A DNA stretch of 64,000 nucleotides from Stygiobacter electus. Lineage in GTDB: Bacteria > Bacteroidota > Ignavibacteria > Ignavibacteriales > Melioribacteraceae. A program made the position numbers and the translations under genes. How positions within the stretch are numbered: position 1 is the first letter of the stretch; the number at the start of each line of letters is the position of its first letter. The stretch is from NCBI GenBank assembly GCA_029210465.1, contig JARGDL010000013.1, forward strand, positions 33,722 to 97,721, written 5' to 3'. Of the stretch, positions 38,991 through 47,116 are shown in pieces. Below the pieces are notes generated by a model that saw nothing but the letters and a program-made list of their open reading frames with translations, did not search any database and was not told the origin of the DNA.

Positions 38991-40220
38991 TTATTCATAA
39001 CGAAGAGCTTCAATTGGGTCAAGATTTGCGGCTTTCATAGCAGGATAAACTCCAAATGCAACACCAACAAAAGTAGTTACTAGAAGACCAATTACAATCC
39101 AATCAATTGGGACAACTACCGAAACACCTAAAGCAACAGCAACAACATTACCGCCAATTACACCGAGAATAATTCCTATCATTCCACCAAACCAACTTAG
39201 TGAAACAGCTTCGATGACAAATTGAGTTAAAATATTTTGTTTACGAGCACCAATTGCTTTTCTGATTCCAATTTCTTTTGTTCTTTCCGTAACAGAAACC
39301 AGCATAATATTCATAATACCAACACCAGCAGCTAAAAGTGCAATAAAAGCAACTACAGCAGCACCAAGTTTGAAATATTTAGTTAAATCATTGAATTGCT
39401 CTATCAATTGTTCATTAGTTACAATTTCAAAATCATTATCCTGACCAGCAGGAACTTTACGAATCTTTCTTAAAGCTCCAATTACTTCATCCATTGTTTC
39501 AGAAATTGATTCTTTATTTTTACACATAACAATAAAACTTGCACTACGTTCTGAACCAAAATATTTTTCAAAAACAGAAATTGGAATACAAACGAAATTA
39601 TCTTGTGACTGACCTAAAATACTTCCTTTCTTTTCAAATACTCCGATAATTTCCAAATTAAAATTATCTACTTTTATAATTTGACCAATAGGATCAATAT
39701 TTTTAAATAATGCATTAACAATATCAGCTCCAATAACAGCATAAGGTTTATTTCCTTCATCATCAGATCTTGTAAAATTTCTACCCTCAACAACTTTAAG
39801 ATCTCTTGCCATAAAATAATCATAAGTTACGCCAGCAACAGAAACATTAGGATTTGTTTTTTCATTTCTAAATTTAATAGTTCTTCCGCCTCGTCCAATT
39901 GATATTCCAATTGCAACTGGTAGTTTTGTAATCTCTCTTAATTTTTCCCCTTGTTTAACCGTTAAATTTTCTCTGTTACGTAACTCTCTTCTTCTGTGTG
40001 GATTACCCATTTGTATCGCAGGCCATTTCTGAATTATAAAATTATTTGTTCCTATAGAATTAAAAGTTGTTTCAATACTGTTTTGAATTGCAGAAATTGC
40101 AGTCATAACAATTATTATTGAAAATAAACCTACTGCAATACCAAGCAAAGTTAAAATTGATCTTAACTTACTAGCACGAATTGAATTAAACGCTAATTTT
40201 ATACTTTCAAACAATAACAT
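38991..40220 (-). CDS. MacB-type ABC transporter permease (second of a pair)
   Basis: 409 residues: N-terminal membrane helix (about 18-40), a periplasmic MacB_PCD domain and three C-terminal helices of the FtsX domain. Conserved segments are SKLRSILTLLGIAVGLFSII and GIMNIMLVSVTERTKEIGIR with KAIGARKQNIL. It resembles the preceding permease closely enough to be a paralogue. Such pairs usually form a mechanotransmission transporter with an ATPase and a periplasmic adaptor, neither of which is adjacent. It overlaps the upstream permease by 1 base. Confidence 0.9.
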   Translation of the reverse strand: MLLFESIKLAFNSIRASKLRSILTLLGIAVGLFSIIIVMTAISAIQNSIETTFNSIGTNNFIIQKWPAIQMGNPHRRRELRNRENLTVKQGEKLREITKLPVAIGISIGRGGRTIKFRNEKTNPNVSVAGVTYDYFMARDLKVVEGRNFTRSDDEGNKPYAVIGADIVNALFKNIDPIGQIIKVDNFNLEIIGVFEKKGSILGQSQDNFVCIPISVFEKYFGSERSASFIVMCKNKESISETMDEVIGALRKIRKVPAGQDNDFEIVTNEQLIEQFNDLTKYFKLGAAVVAFIALLAAGVGIMNIMLVSVTERTKEIGIRKAIGARKQNILTQFVIEAVSLSWFGGMIGIILGVIGGNVVAVALGVSVVVPIDWIVIGLLVTTFVGVAFGVYPAMKAANLDPIEALRYE

Positions 40221-41455
40221 TATTCATACCTCAAAGCATCCACTGGATTTAATTTACTTGCTTTCCATGCTGGTAAAAATCCTGAAACTAAACCAACAAC
40301 TGCCGATATAACAATAGCTAAAATTGCAATATGAATTGGCAATGATGTCGGTAAAAATTGATTTATTATTAAACTCAACGGATAAGATAAAATTAATCCT
40401 ATAATTCCCCCAAGAACGCATAATAAAGAAGCTTCTACTAAAAATTGTAAAAGAATAGAATAAGTCTTTGCACCAATAGCTTTTCGAATTCCTATTTCTT
40501 TTGTCCTTTCTGTAACAGATACAAACATAATATTCATGATACCTATAGCACCGACAAAAAGTGAAAGTGCTGTAATAACAATCCCAGCAATAGCAATAAC
40601 ACCCACAGTGTTATCATACATTTGTTTAAACGCTTCTTGTTGATTAATTGCAAAATCATCTTCTTTGCCGGGAGGAATTTTTCTAATAACTCTCATAGCA
40701 GAAATAATTTCCTGACGAGCATCTTCAAGTTTATCAACATCACCAACTTTAACATCAATTCTTAATCTATTTCTTGCTTCACCAGAAACAAGTTCAAAAG
40801 TTTTAAGAGGCATTATAATCATTCCATCCATACTAAATGAGCCTAAAAATCCACTCCCTTGTTTTTCCATAACACCAATGACAGTAAAAGGAACATTATT
40901 AATTTTTATTTCTTTATTAATTGGACTTTCGAAAGGAAAAAGTTCTTTAACAATATCTTGACCAATCATACAAACTTTTCGGGCAGCACGCACTTCCATT
41001 TCATTCATAAATCGTCCTTCTTGCAAAACAATCTGACTTGTTCTTCTAAACTCTTCTGTAGTTCCATATACGACCGAAGAAACAACACTATTAGAGCCAC
41101 GTTTTACATTTAGACCAAAAGTCGTAATAGTTGGAGCAATAGCTTCATAATTTGTCAATATTTCTTTTAGTTTTTCATACTGTTCGAGAGTAATATCTTT
41201 TCTGTTTCGGAATCTTGACCAATCACCCATTGCAAACCAAGGGAATTTACTTACATAAAGAACATCACTGCCCAGAGATGAAATAGATTGTAAAAATGCT
41301 TGTCTTAATCCAACAATAGCAGTTGACATTGTTGTAACAGCAACTATACCAATAATAATTCCTAAAGTAGTTAAGATTGACCTTAATTTATTTGACTTAA
41401 TTGCCCTCAAAGCAATAGAAAGAATCTCTGTAAACTCAATAAAAAAGTTTTTCAT
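40220..41455 (-). CDS. MacB-type ABC transporter permease (first of a pair)
   Basis: 411 residues from ATG 41455 (a TTG at 41458 adds one residue). Same domain plan as the next gene: helix at about 20-42 in NKLRSILTTLGIIIGIVAVT, a periplasmic core domain and three C-terminal FtsX helices with NIMFVSVTERTKEIGIRKAI. It would be the operon's first gene, yet the ATPase and membrane-fusion protein that normally precede such permeases are missing; instead a 570-base gap and the cassette island lie upstream. Part of the operon may have been lost or sits elsewhere. Confidence 0.9.
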   Translation of the reverse strand: MKNFFIEFTEILSIALRAIKSNKLRSILTTLGIIIGIVAVTTMSTAIVGLRQAFLQSISSLGSDVLYVSKFPWFAMGDWSRFRNRKDITLEQYEKLKEILTNYEAIAPTITTFGLNVKRGSNSVVSSVVYGTTEEFRRTSQIVLQEGRFMNEMEVRAARKVCMIGQDIVKELFPFESPINKEIKINNVPFTVIGVMEKQGSGFLGSFSMDGMIIMPLKTFELVSGEARNRLRIDVKVGDVDKLEDARQEIISAMRVIRKIPPGKEDDFAINQQEAFKQMYDNTVGVIAIAGIVITALSLFVGAIGIMNIMFVSVTERTKEIGIRKAIGAKTYSILLQFLVEASLLCVLGGIIGLILSYPLSLIINQFLPTSLPIHIAILAIVISAVVGLVSGFLPAWKASKLNPVDALRYE

Positions 41456-41458
41456 CAA

Positions 41459-42032
41459 ATGACAATTTTAATTTGGTGTTAAAAATAAATTTTTATTTTG
41501 AAATTCAGAAATAAAATTTTTTGATACATCAAGATTATAATTTTGAGCATTGAGAAAAATTGTATGAGTTAATACAATAAGTAAAAGCAATTGCTGAATT
41601 ACCAGGTAATAAAAAAACAGAAAACATTCAGATTTTAACTTTTTAACTACGAATAATTATTAATTAACCCGCCAATAAATATCTTTCTTTGAAAAGATAT
41701 CTACTAGCATTCTTTTATTTTCTATCTGAAGATTTACTGAATTGTATGAAATATTTTTCTGCCCTCTTTGCAAGTAATATTTCCTTATGTTTTCTGAAAT
41801 TAATTTAGAATTATTTTTCTAATCATGCAACTTTAAAAATGTTTTTCAAAGAGAGTAAGGTTATAATTTTCAGTATAGTATTGATGTTAATATATGTCAG
41901 TATATATTAGGTTAATTGGATAAGATGTTGAATAGGCGTAAATAATTTTAAAAAGAGAAGAAGTTCAACTGGCTTTTAATTCGAAGAAGTTCCAAGTGTA
42001 GAAAGACGAAGCCTGTTGCTTGCATACACTGG
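41459..42032. other. Gene-free gap left of the cassette island
   Basis: This A+T-rich stretch separates the permease pair from the island. It contains a small hairpin (ATATCTTT and AAAGATAT around 41677-41699), the first copy of the 68-bp direct repeat at 41728-41796, and the attC-like site abutting the amidotransferase gene. On the minus strand 41715-41808 is an open tail reading KEILLAKRAEKYFIQFSKSS and ending in TAA at 41715, with no start: a remnant. Nothing else was recognised. Confidence 0.5.
41728..41796 (-). repeat. Direct repeat copy 1 flanking the cassette island (gene-tail remnant)
   Basis: About 68 bases nearly identical to 47117-47184 in the same orientation, with two substitutions and one indel visible by eye; weaker similarity seems to continue past the higher-coordinate end. 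On the minus strand both copies translate in the same frame to KEILLAKRAEKYF(I/K)QFSKSS and then reach a stop, so they look like duplicated 3' ends of one gene. Upstream in this copy the frame is closed by a stop, so it is not a functional gene. Confidence 0.75.
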
Positions 42033-42038
42033 TTAGCC
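41963..42038 (-). repeat. attC-like site A (atypical) after the amidotransferase gene
   Basis: Read on the minus strand, GGCTAAC (42038-42032) is an R''-like box whose TAA is the stop codon of the amidotransferase gene. CAGTGTATGCAAG and CTTTCTACACTTGG then form complementary arms with one extra base, around an inner AAGC/GCTT stem. GTTGAAC (41969-41963) fits GTTRRRY but lies farther from the arm than in a regular attC. The stop codon inside the box is typical of integron cassettes; the outer end is uncertain. Confidence 0.45.
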
Positions 42039-42728
42039 ATTGTTATTTGTCAGAAAGAATAGTACTTCGGACATGAGTTTATTCATCTCTTGGTATTCTT
42101 CTGCTGATGCCCCAGTAATTACTGTTTCGGATTGAACATATTTTGATGGTAAGAGTTCTGCTCGACCGTGCAAAACTATTTCCTTCACCGATTCTGCTGT
42201 CATTTCAAGGTGAAACTGTAAACCTATGATAGATTGTCCAAGTTGAAATGCTTGTTTCTCACATCCTTCACTTCTTGCAATCTGAACTGCTCCAGACGGC
42301 AAATCGAAAGTTTCACCGTGCCAGTGAAAGGCTCTAAATTCCAACGGAAAACGAAAAATTGACTCATTGGTATTAGACACACCTTGTACAGGAAACCAAC
42401 CAATTTCTTTTAGGTGGTTCTTATATACTTTGCCACCCATTACACTAGCAATTAGTTGTGCACCTAAGCAAATACCTAAAACGCGTTTCCCTTGCTGGAT
42501 ACATTCCCGTATGAATGCTTTTTCATCAGTTAACCATGACAGTTTATTGTCATCATTTGCACTCATTGATCCACCCATTACGATTAGCAGATCTACCTCA
42601 TTAGGAGTTGGAAGCCTACTCGATTCAAAAAAACGTGTGCTCGTTATCTCGTATCTTTGTGCCTTAAGCCATGGCTCTATGCTACCAAGTCCTTCAAACG
42701 GGACGTGCTGCAAATAGTGTACGCGCAT
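42033..42728 (-). CDS. Class I glutamine amidotransferase, cassette-borne
   Basis: 231 residues, stand-alone GATase1 domain like the GMP synthase-like amidotransferase group. Triad: C87 in VLGICLGAQLIA, H173 and E175 in IIGLQFHLEMTA. It presumably releases ammonia from glutamine or hydrolyses a gamma-glutamyl bond; the acceptor is unknown. The base composition is visibly richer in G+C than neighbours and the protein looks proteobacterial in style. A clear Shine-Dalgarno (GGAGAG) lies 4 bases before the ATG, and the stop codon lies inside an attC-like box. These point to recent arrival as a mobile cassette. Confidence 0.88.
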   Translation of the reverse strand: MRVHYLQHVPFEGLGSIEPWLKAQRYEITSTRFFESSRLPTPNEVDLLIVMGGSMSANDDNKLSWLTDEKAFIRECIQQGKRVLGICLGAQLIASVMGGKVYKNHLKEIGWFPVQGVSNTNESIFRFPLEFRAFHWHGETFDLPSGAVQIARSEGCEKQAFQLGQSIIGLQFHLEMTAESVKEIVLHGRAELLPSKYVQSETVITGASAEEYQEMNKLMSEVLFFLTNNNG

Positions 42729-42873
42729 TTACTCTCCTATTATTTACTAATGTCGTTGTTTTTGCTCAACACAGTAATGTTGCATTTGATACAAACGTCA
42801 ATAAAAATATAAATTCTTTTCTATTACAAACAAATTTAAAGTGCAACAAAGTTTTTAAATATGACCTACAATA

Positions 42874-43869
42874 TTATTTGATTAAGAGCATTTTTTTTGT
42901 TAGAAAATGATTGTTTGAGATTAAACTGTAAAAATAAATGCCGCTGGATAAGTTTTTGCCGTCAAACTTAACAGAATAAATTCCTGCATCCTTAAATTCA
43001 TTTATAAGAGATATAACTTCCTGCCCAAGTGAATTAAATACTTTTATTTTAACAAAAGCCCGTGTAGGTATTTCGAATTTAATTGTAGTACTTGGATTAA
43101 ACGGATTAGGATAATTATTATAAAGGATTATATCATTAGGTATTCTACTTTTGTCATTCTCTACACTTACAATAGTACCATATTTTTTACCGTTAATTAT
43201 TGCACCAGTTAAATATAGAGGCGGTCCTTCATTCCATATATAAACCACTCCGTATTTATCTGCAATGTCTTCTTCGAGGAATTTTTCTAAATACTCAATT
43301 TGACGTGTCATAACGGTATCGCCAAATACAATTGCCCACAGTGAATCTTGAGAATAAGGGAAACGAACATATGATGGATTGCTTAACCCAGCAATATTTT
43401 TCCATGTGTAACGATAACTTAAAAACACGCGAGGGTAAGGATTCTTTGGTATTTCTAAACTGTCAAGAAGTAATTCATCATCAGTCTTGCCGTTATTATT
43501 GAGGTCTTCCACATCAAGCATGTAGCTTGCCTTCTTAAGAGTATCATTTCTTTCCCAATTATAGAAGTTAATGGATGTTGGTACATTATTTATAATAACA
43601 GTTCTACTATGATAGTCTACTTTCTTAAAATATTTTTTTGAATTTATTATTGTATCTTTTACAACGGAACGTTGAAAATAGCTTTTACTTCCATCTGTTT
43701 CTGTTTGCTCGTAAAACCAAGCATTGCCTACTTGTAATGGATTATAGTTATGGAGTTTTTGGTAATACTGGGTTCTAAATTTCTTAGGTACATTACTAAT
43801 ATATTTTATTGCATCTTGTGCGTAGATAATAAAAGGGAATATAAGCAAAACAAATAATTTAGTTTTCAT
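42874..43869 (-). CDS. T9SS-secreted protein with type A sorting domain (cassette gene)
   Basis: 331 residues. A signal peptide (MKTKLFVLLIFPFIIYAQ) leads into an unrecognised body of about 220 residues beginning YNPLQVGNAWFYEQ. From about 245 there is a type IX sorting domain: ILYNNYPNPFNPSTTIKFEI, VKIKVFNSLGQEV, SSGIYFYSL and a KKMLLIK end. It would be exported by Sec and secreted across the outer membrane by T9SS. Body and tail are distantly related to the gene at 45198-46037 (shared INGKKYGTIVSV / INGQTYGKLVSV just before the sorting domain). No attC-like site separates it from the amidotransferase gene, so the two may form one cassette. Confidence 0.85.
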   Translation of the reverse strand: MKTKLFVLLIFPFIIYAQDAIKYISNVPKKFRTQYYQKLHNYNPLQVGNAWFYEQTETDGSKSYFQRSVVKDTIINSKKYFKKVDYHSRTVIINNVPTSINFYNWERNDTLKKASYMLDVEDLNNNGKTDDELLLDSLEIPKNPYPRVFLSYRYTWKNIAGLSNPSYVRFPYSQDSLWAIVFGDTVMTRQIEYLEKFLEEDIADKYGVVYIWNEGPPLYLTGAIINGKKYGTIVSVENDKSRIPNDIILYNNYPNPFNPSTTIKFEIPTRAFVKIKVFNSLGQEVISLINEFKDAGIYSVKFDGKNLSSGIYFYSLISNNHFLTKKMLLIK

Positions 43870-44011
43870 AACACCTCAAAGATATATAGTTCCATTCCAA
43901 CCAAATATACATTATGTTAAAGTTAGGTATAACATAAATTATATAAATCCACAAGGGAAATAATCAAGTAGTATTGCTATAATTTTCACTATTATGTTTA
44001 ACATTAAGTAA

Positions 44012-44223
44012 GTATAACGGCGTTGCTTTTCACCCGTCCGCTCCGAACAGCGATGCCGCACTGAAAAGCTACTGCCAAATGTTTTAAACAAACTTATTTA
44101 ATAGAACAACTCTTAACTACAATGCTTACCTTTTCAACCAAACCCGAAAACTTGAACAATGCCGCAATGGAAACAGCTTGTCCCGATTCAAATCGGGACG
44201 GTCGGGTGCAAAAGCGGTTTATA
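44012..44223 (-). repeat. attC-like site B
   Basis: A 212-base imperfect palindrome. The left arm (plus strand) TATAACGGCGTTGCTTTTC pairs with the right arm, whose complement reads TATAAACCGCTTTTGCACCC: outer boxes TATAAC / TATAAA, then inner boxes GCTTTTCACCCG and GCTTTTGCACCCGACCG, with an unpaired G and A on one side only. The lower end read on the minus strand is GTTATAC, as in Vibrio-type repeats. A further 8-bp hairpin (TCCCGATT / AATCGGGA, about 44181-44198) sits inside. The extra bases on the right arm orient the site with the minus-strand genes. Confidence 0.65.
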
Positions 44224-44246
44224 TGCCCAAATACTATTTATCGACT

Positions 44247-44272
44247 AAATGATATCGGTGATATCATTTTTT
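44247..44272. terminator. Perfect GATATC hairpin downstream of the small outer-membrane protein gene
   Basis: AAATGATATC (44247-44256), loop GGT, GATATCATTT (44260-44269), then TTT on the plus strand. The 10-bp stem with three-base loop is strong. The T-run faces the plus strand, whereas the neighbouring gene is on minus, where only ATTTAG follows; it may act weakly as a terminator in either direction or be a mobile palindrome, since another GATATCC hairpin lies at 46938. Confidence 0.45.
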
Positions 44273-44360
44273 AGAACTAATGATTTACTTCTACACCCAA
44301 TTTGAACATCCAAAATATTTTTTCAGAAGATGTTGAATAATATGAATCGGTATAACTCAA

Positions 44361-44879
44361 CTACCAACTATCTCGCCAATTATTTTTTACTGATACATAA
44401 TAACCTAGAAAGACTGATATCTTTTGAGAAATGGCTAGTCCAATGGAACCACCAGGGGAAAAATAGAATCCGCTTTGCGAAGATCTACTCCAAGTCATAT
44501 GACTTTCTCTATAACCAAAATTATAATGAACATTAGAACCTATAATAGCAAAAAGCTTTTTATATAAACATAACCTTAGATATAATCCGAAGTCTAATCC
44601 CAACAGATCAAGGTCACTCAAAAAAATACCCGGTCGTATTTCTATTCTATTATTTAATAGAAGTGGGAATCTCCATGAATATGAAATATTTATTCCCGAC
44701 GAATATTTAGTTAAATAATATTCATCTATTTTTTGTAGACCAGCATATTTTTGATAGTGTAATTCAGTATTAATGATTGGTACTTCGACTACAATGCTTC
44801 TATTAAAATCTTGTGAAAAGACACAAGTGATAGTAAAAATGGAGAGAAAGAAAAAAAATGGCAATATTGTTTTATTCAT
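44361..44879 (-). CDS. Small outer-membrane beta-barrel protein (cassette gene)
   Basis: 172 residues with a signal peptide (MNKTILPFFFFLSIFTITCV, cleavage near FSQ). It is built of about eight amphipathic strands: INISYSWRFPLLLNNRIEI, LDFGLYLRLCLYKKLFAIIG, NVHYNFGYR, FSPGGSIGLAISQKISVFLG, YYVSVKNNW. That fits an eight-stranded outer-membrane barrel of the OmpA/OmpW size class; no family recognised. It stands alone between attC-like sites B and C, with a 120-base leader and a 137-base gap between its stop and site B. Confidence 0.7.
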   Translation of the reverse strand: MNKTILPFFFFLSIFTITCVFSQDFNRSIVVEVPIINTELHYQKYAGLQKIDEYYLTKYSSGINISYSWRFPLLLNNRIEIRPGIFLSDLDLLGLDFGLYLRLCLYKKLFAIIGSNVHYNFGYRESHMTWSRSSQSGFYFSPGGSIGLAISQKISVFLGYYVSVKNNWRDSW

Positions 44880-45001
44880 AAGACACCTTAGTGTTATGGA
44901 TTCAAAAAATTATTTATCTAATCCTAGTCTCACCAGTATCAATAATATCACCTAGCTCCCAGCTAGTTATTTGATTATCGAAGCACGGATCATCATAACC
45001 A

Positions 45002-45193
45002 ATATAACGACGTTGTTTTTAAGCCACCGCCCAGAACAGCAATGACGGTTTTGCAAACGCAATTATAATTTATAAATCAGTTTAAAGAACTAAATCAACT
45101 TTACACAACAAACTAATTCTGAAAAGCCAAACCCTAATGCGACTCAATAAGACCGCATCGAAGAAGCGGACGCTGTTGAGGCGCGGGATAGGC
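45002..45193 (-). repeat. attC-like site C (degenerate)
   Basis: The left half (plus) TATAACGACGTTGTTTTTAA and following AGAACAGCAATG match the left half of site B, while the right half GAGGCGCGGGATAGG matches the right half of site D (GAGGCGCTGGTTAGG). Complementarity between the two arms is poor, and the right box has ATAGG where an active site would have TTAGG. It ends 4 bases before the stop codon of the T9SS protein gene. It is probably a worn-out or hybrid site. Confidence 0.55.
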
Positions 45194-45197
45194 ACTT

Positions 45198-46037
45198 TTA
45201 TTTAATTAAAGCTAATTTTTTTGTAATAATATTATTGTTAGTAACTAAACTGTAGAAATAAACTCCACTAGCGATTTTAGAACCATCAAATAATATTTCG
45301 TGAAAACCAGCCGATACTACCTCATTAAAAAGAGTAGCAATTTCATTCCCAATCAAATCATAAATCTTAAACACAACTTTACTTTCGTTTGGCATTTGGA
45401 AAGTAATTTTTGTTATATGATTAAACGGATTAGGATAGTTTTGAAACAATTTAGTTTCTGTTGGGACAGCACCTGGACGTTTTACTGAAACAAGCTTACC
45501 ATACGTTTGTCCATTAATTTTACAACCAATTAGATTATATGTAATTTCAGGCCAAGGTGCTGGTGGATCGGCATAAATCTCTGTGCTAATCATACCATAT
45601 TTGTCTGATAAGGTAACTTTTATTGTTGCCATTCCGCCAATGAAATAACTTATTAAATGAACTTTTTCATTAAATACTAAAGTGCTATCCATTTTTGTTA
45701 TAGTCACGTTCCCATAATTTCTAAACCTAACTTCAGTAACATCACCAACCTTTCCAGTCAACTTAAAAAATGGAATTTCTTTATTTTGATTGAGGTCATA
45801 ATAATATACAAATTGGGAATCAGTTCTAACATATTGTGCATAAAGTATGTCTGGCTCACTTAATACAGCATAATATTTGCCATTGGGGAATAATGTATCT
45901 GCAAGAACTGTTACTTTTTTTATAGAGTTTGATAAACTATAATCCCATTCGTTAGATTTTTTCGTTGGGTAATAGCTTTGACAATACAAACCAACAGTAA
46001 TAAAAAGCCAGAGAACTATGCAAAATATTTTCTTCAT
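45198..46037 (-). CDS. T9SS-secreted protein with type A sorting domain (cassette gene)
   Basis: 279 residues with a signal peptide (MKKIFCIVLWLFITVGLYCQ), a 170-residue body starting YYPTKKSNEWDYS, and a C-terminal type IX sorting domain from about 195: KLFQNYPNPFNHITKITFQM, VVFKIYDLIGNEIATL, ASGVYFYSL and a final KKLALIK. It is a diverged relative of the protein at 42874-43869. The ATG lies only 9 bases from attC-like site D and the stop 4 bases from site C, so the gene fills its cassette almost exactly, as integron cassettes do. Function of the body is unknown. Confidence 0.85.
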   Translation of the reverse strand: MKKIFCIVLWLFITVGLYCQSYYPTKKSNEWDYSLSNSIKKVTVLADTLFPNGKYYAVLSEPDILYAQYVRTDSQFVYYYDLNQNKEIPFFKLTGKVGDVTEVRFRNYGNVTITKMDSTLVFNEKVHLISYFIGGMATIKVTLSDKYGMISTEIYADPPAPWPEITYNLIGCKINGQTYGKLVSVKRPGAVPTETKLFQNYPNPFNHITKITFQMPNESKVVFKIYDLIGNEIATLFNEVVSAGFHEILFDGSKIASGVYFYSLVTNNNIITKKLALIK

Positions 46038-46046
46038 TGACTAAGT

Positions 46047-46232
46047 GCCTAACGGCGTTGCGCCTAACCCGCCGCCCCAAGTAAGGAAGCCGAGCTAAAA
46101 CGCATTGCCAAAAATTATTTATTTAATTAATTAGAACGAACACCTTGAACTGAATGTAAAACTAAAACACAATATCAAAAATCTCAAATCCCCCGAACTA
46201 AAATGGCGGTCGGGTTGAGGCGCTGGTTAGGT
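46047..46232 (-). repeat. attC-like site D (best-formed)
   Basis: A 186-base site with full attC architecture on the minus strand. It opens with ACCTAAC (R'', 46232-46226), then CAGCGCCTCAACCCGACCGCC (in parts CAGCGCCTCAACC, CGACCGCC). A poorly paired A+T-rich middle follows, then GGCGGCGGGTTAGGCGC, AACGCC and GTTAGGC (R', 46053-46047). Arms pair as GCGCCTCAACCCGACCGCC against GCGCCTAACCCGCCGCC, with unpaired C and A only on the R'' side, as in attC bottom-strand folding. GTTAGGC is a perfect GTTRRRY. It is longer than most attC sites. Confidence 0.72.
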
Positions 46233-46237
46233 TGTCT

Positions 46238-46868
46238 TTAAAACATATATGCAAAATTAAATTGTAATTCTTTAACATCTATTGTACCAGTAAAAGGTTG
46301 TTCTATATCTGTTGCGAAATTTCCACTCATTAAACCTTTGTGTTTAAATAGTAATTCAAGCTTTATCGGTAAATTAAAAAATATTTTGATGTGAGATTGA
46401 AATAGCATAAAAGATTCCAAATTTGTTCTCGTATGTTTCAAATCTTTTGTTTGAACTTAGCCCAACTTTTTCTCTAGTAAGTTTATCAAATGTTATTCCT
46501 ACTCCAATATTTATATAGTTATGAAAAACTTCAAATAACTTTTGGAGATGAGCGCTAAGTTCAATAGCACGAAATGTGGATTTAATGGAGATCGAATCTT
46601 GTACAAAATCTTCTGGAGCAATTAAGAAACCACCATTTAGAAGTCCATAATAACTTCGCGAATTTTTAGCAGAGACATACTCGAATTTTACACCAAATTT
46701 TCCAATAGGCTGAAAGAAATAAACACTTAATCCATATGGGTTCTCAATTTCTTTATTGTCAGTCCAAATTTTTGTAGGGGCTATCCCAATTTCTTGAGCA
46801 TTGGAATTAACAAAAAATGCTAAAGCAACAAAAAAATATTTAACTGTTATCATTTGATATTTTTTCAT
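46238..46868 (-). pseudogene. Frameshifted outer-membrane beta-barrel protein (cassette gene)
   Basis: One gene in two frames. The first part (46868-46374, 164 codons) has a signal peptide and barrel strands (GLSVYFFQPIGKFGVKFEYV, IELSAHLQKLFEVFHNYINI) but stops abruptly after YAISISHQNIF. The next frame carries the missing end: FNLPIKLELLFKHKGLMSGN and a terminal strand ELQFNFAYMF ending in phenylalanine, as outer-membrane barrels do. The junction is a run of six A on the plus strand (46376-46381); removing one base restores about 209 residues. It may be inactive, phase-variable or a sequencing error. The restored stop lies 5 bases from site D. Confidence 0.72.
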
Positions 46869-46937
46869 TCAATATTGCATTACAATTTTAACAACCTAAC
46901 TATTTATTATCCTGCACCGAAATATTTATTTGAGAAC

Positions 46938-46965
46938 GATATCCCGCACGGTACTGCAGGATATC
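46938..46965. repeat. GATATCC palindrome
   Basis: GATATCC (46938-46944) pairs with GGATATC (46959-46965); inside, GCA pairs with TGC around the loop CGGTAC after one mismatch. No T-run follows. The related sequence ATCCTGCACCG occurs 30 bases to the left. It looks like a member of a short palindromic repeat family rather than a terminator. Confidence 0.5.
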
Positions 46966-47116
46966 ATTCCAGTTTACTTATTTACTGTTCATATTCTCAA
47001 TATTTAAAAATAGGGTCTGCACAATATCAACCCGTTTGTTTTTGTGTCTAATGAAATTTTAATTCTTAGTTCGGTTGTTACGAAATCAAGTAATTCCAGA
47101 TTTTGTTTTTCTTTAA

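Noticed and set aside
42367..42717. 116-codon plus-strand ORF opposite the amidotransferase
   Set aside because: Antisense to a gene with complete catalytic motifs; the translation has no protein-like pattern.
44247..44272. Plus-strand terminator of a missing plus-strand gene
   Set aside because: No plus-strand gene precedes it; kept only as a hairpin of uncertain role.
44012..46232. CRISPR or REP-type repeat array
   Set aside because: Sites are about 1 kb apart, each about 200 bases, degenerate, and flush with gene ends; this fits cassette recombination sites rather than CRISPR or REP.
46238..46441. Separate 67-residue gene
   Set aside because: It is the displaced C-terminal end of the frameshifted barrel gene, not an independent gene.
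46854..47051. 65-codon plus-strand ORF at the island edge
   Set aside because: It reads through the GATATCC hairpin and starts inside the signal peptide region of the opposite gene; composition is not protein-like.
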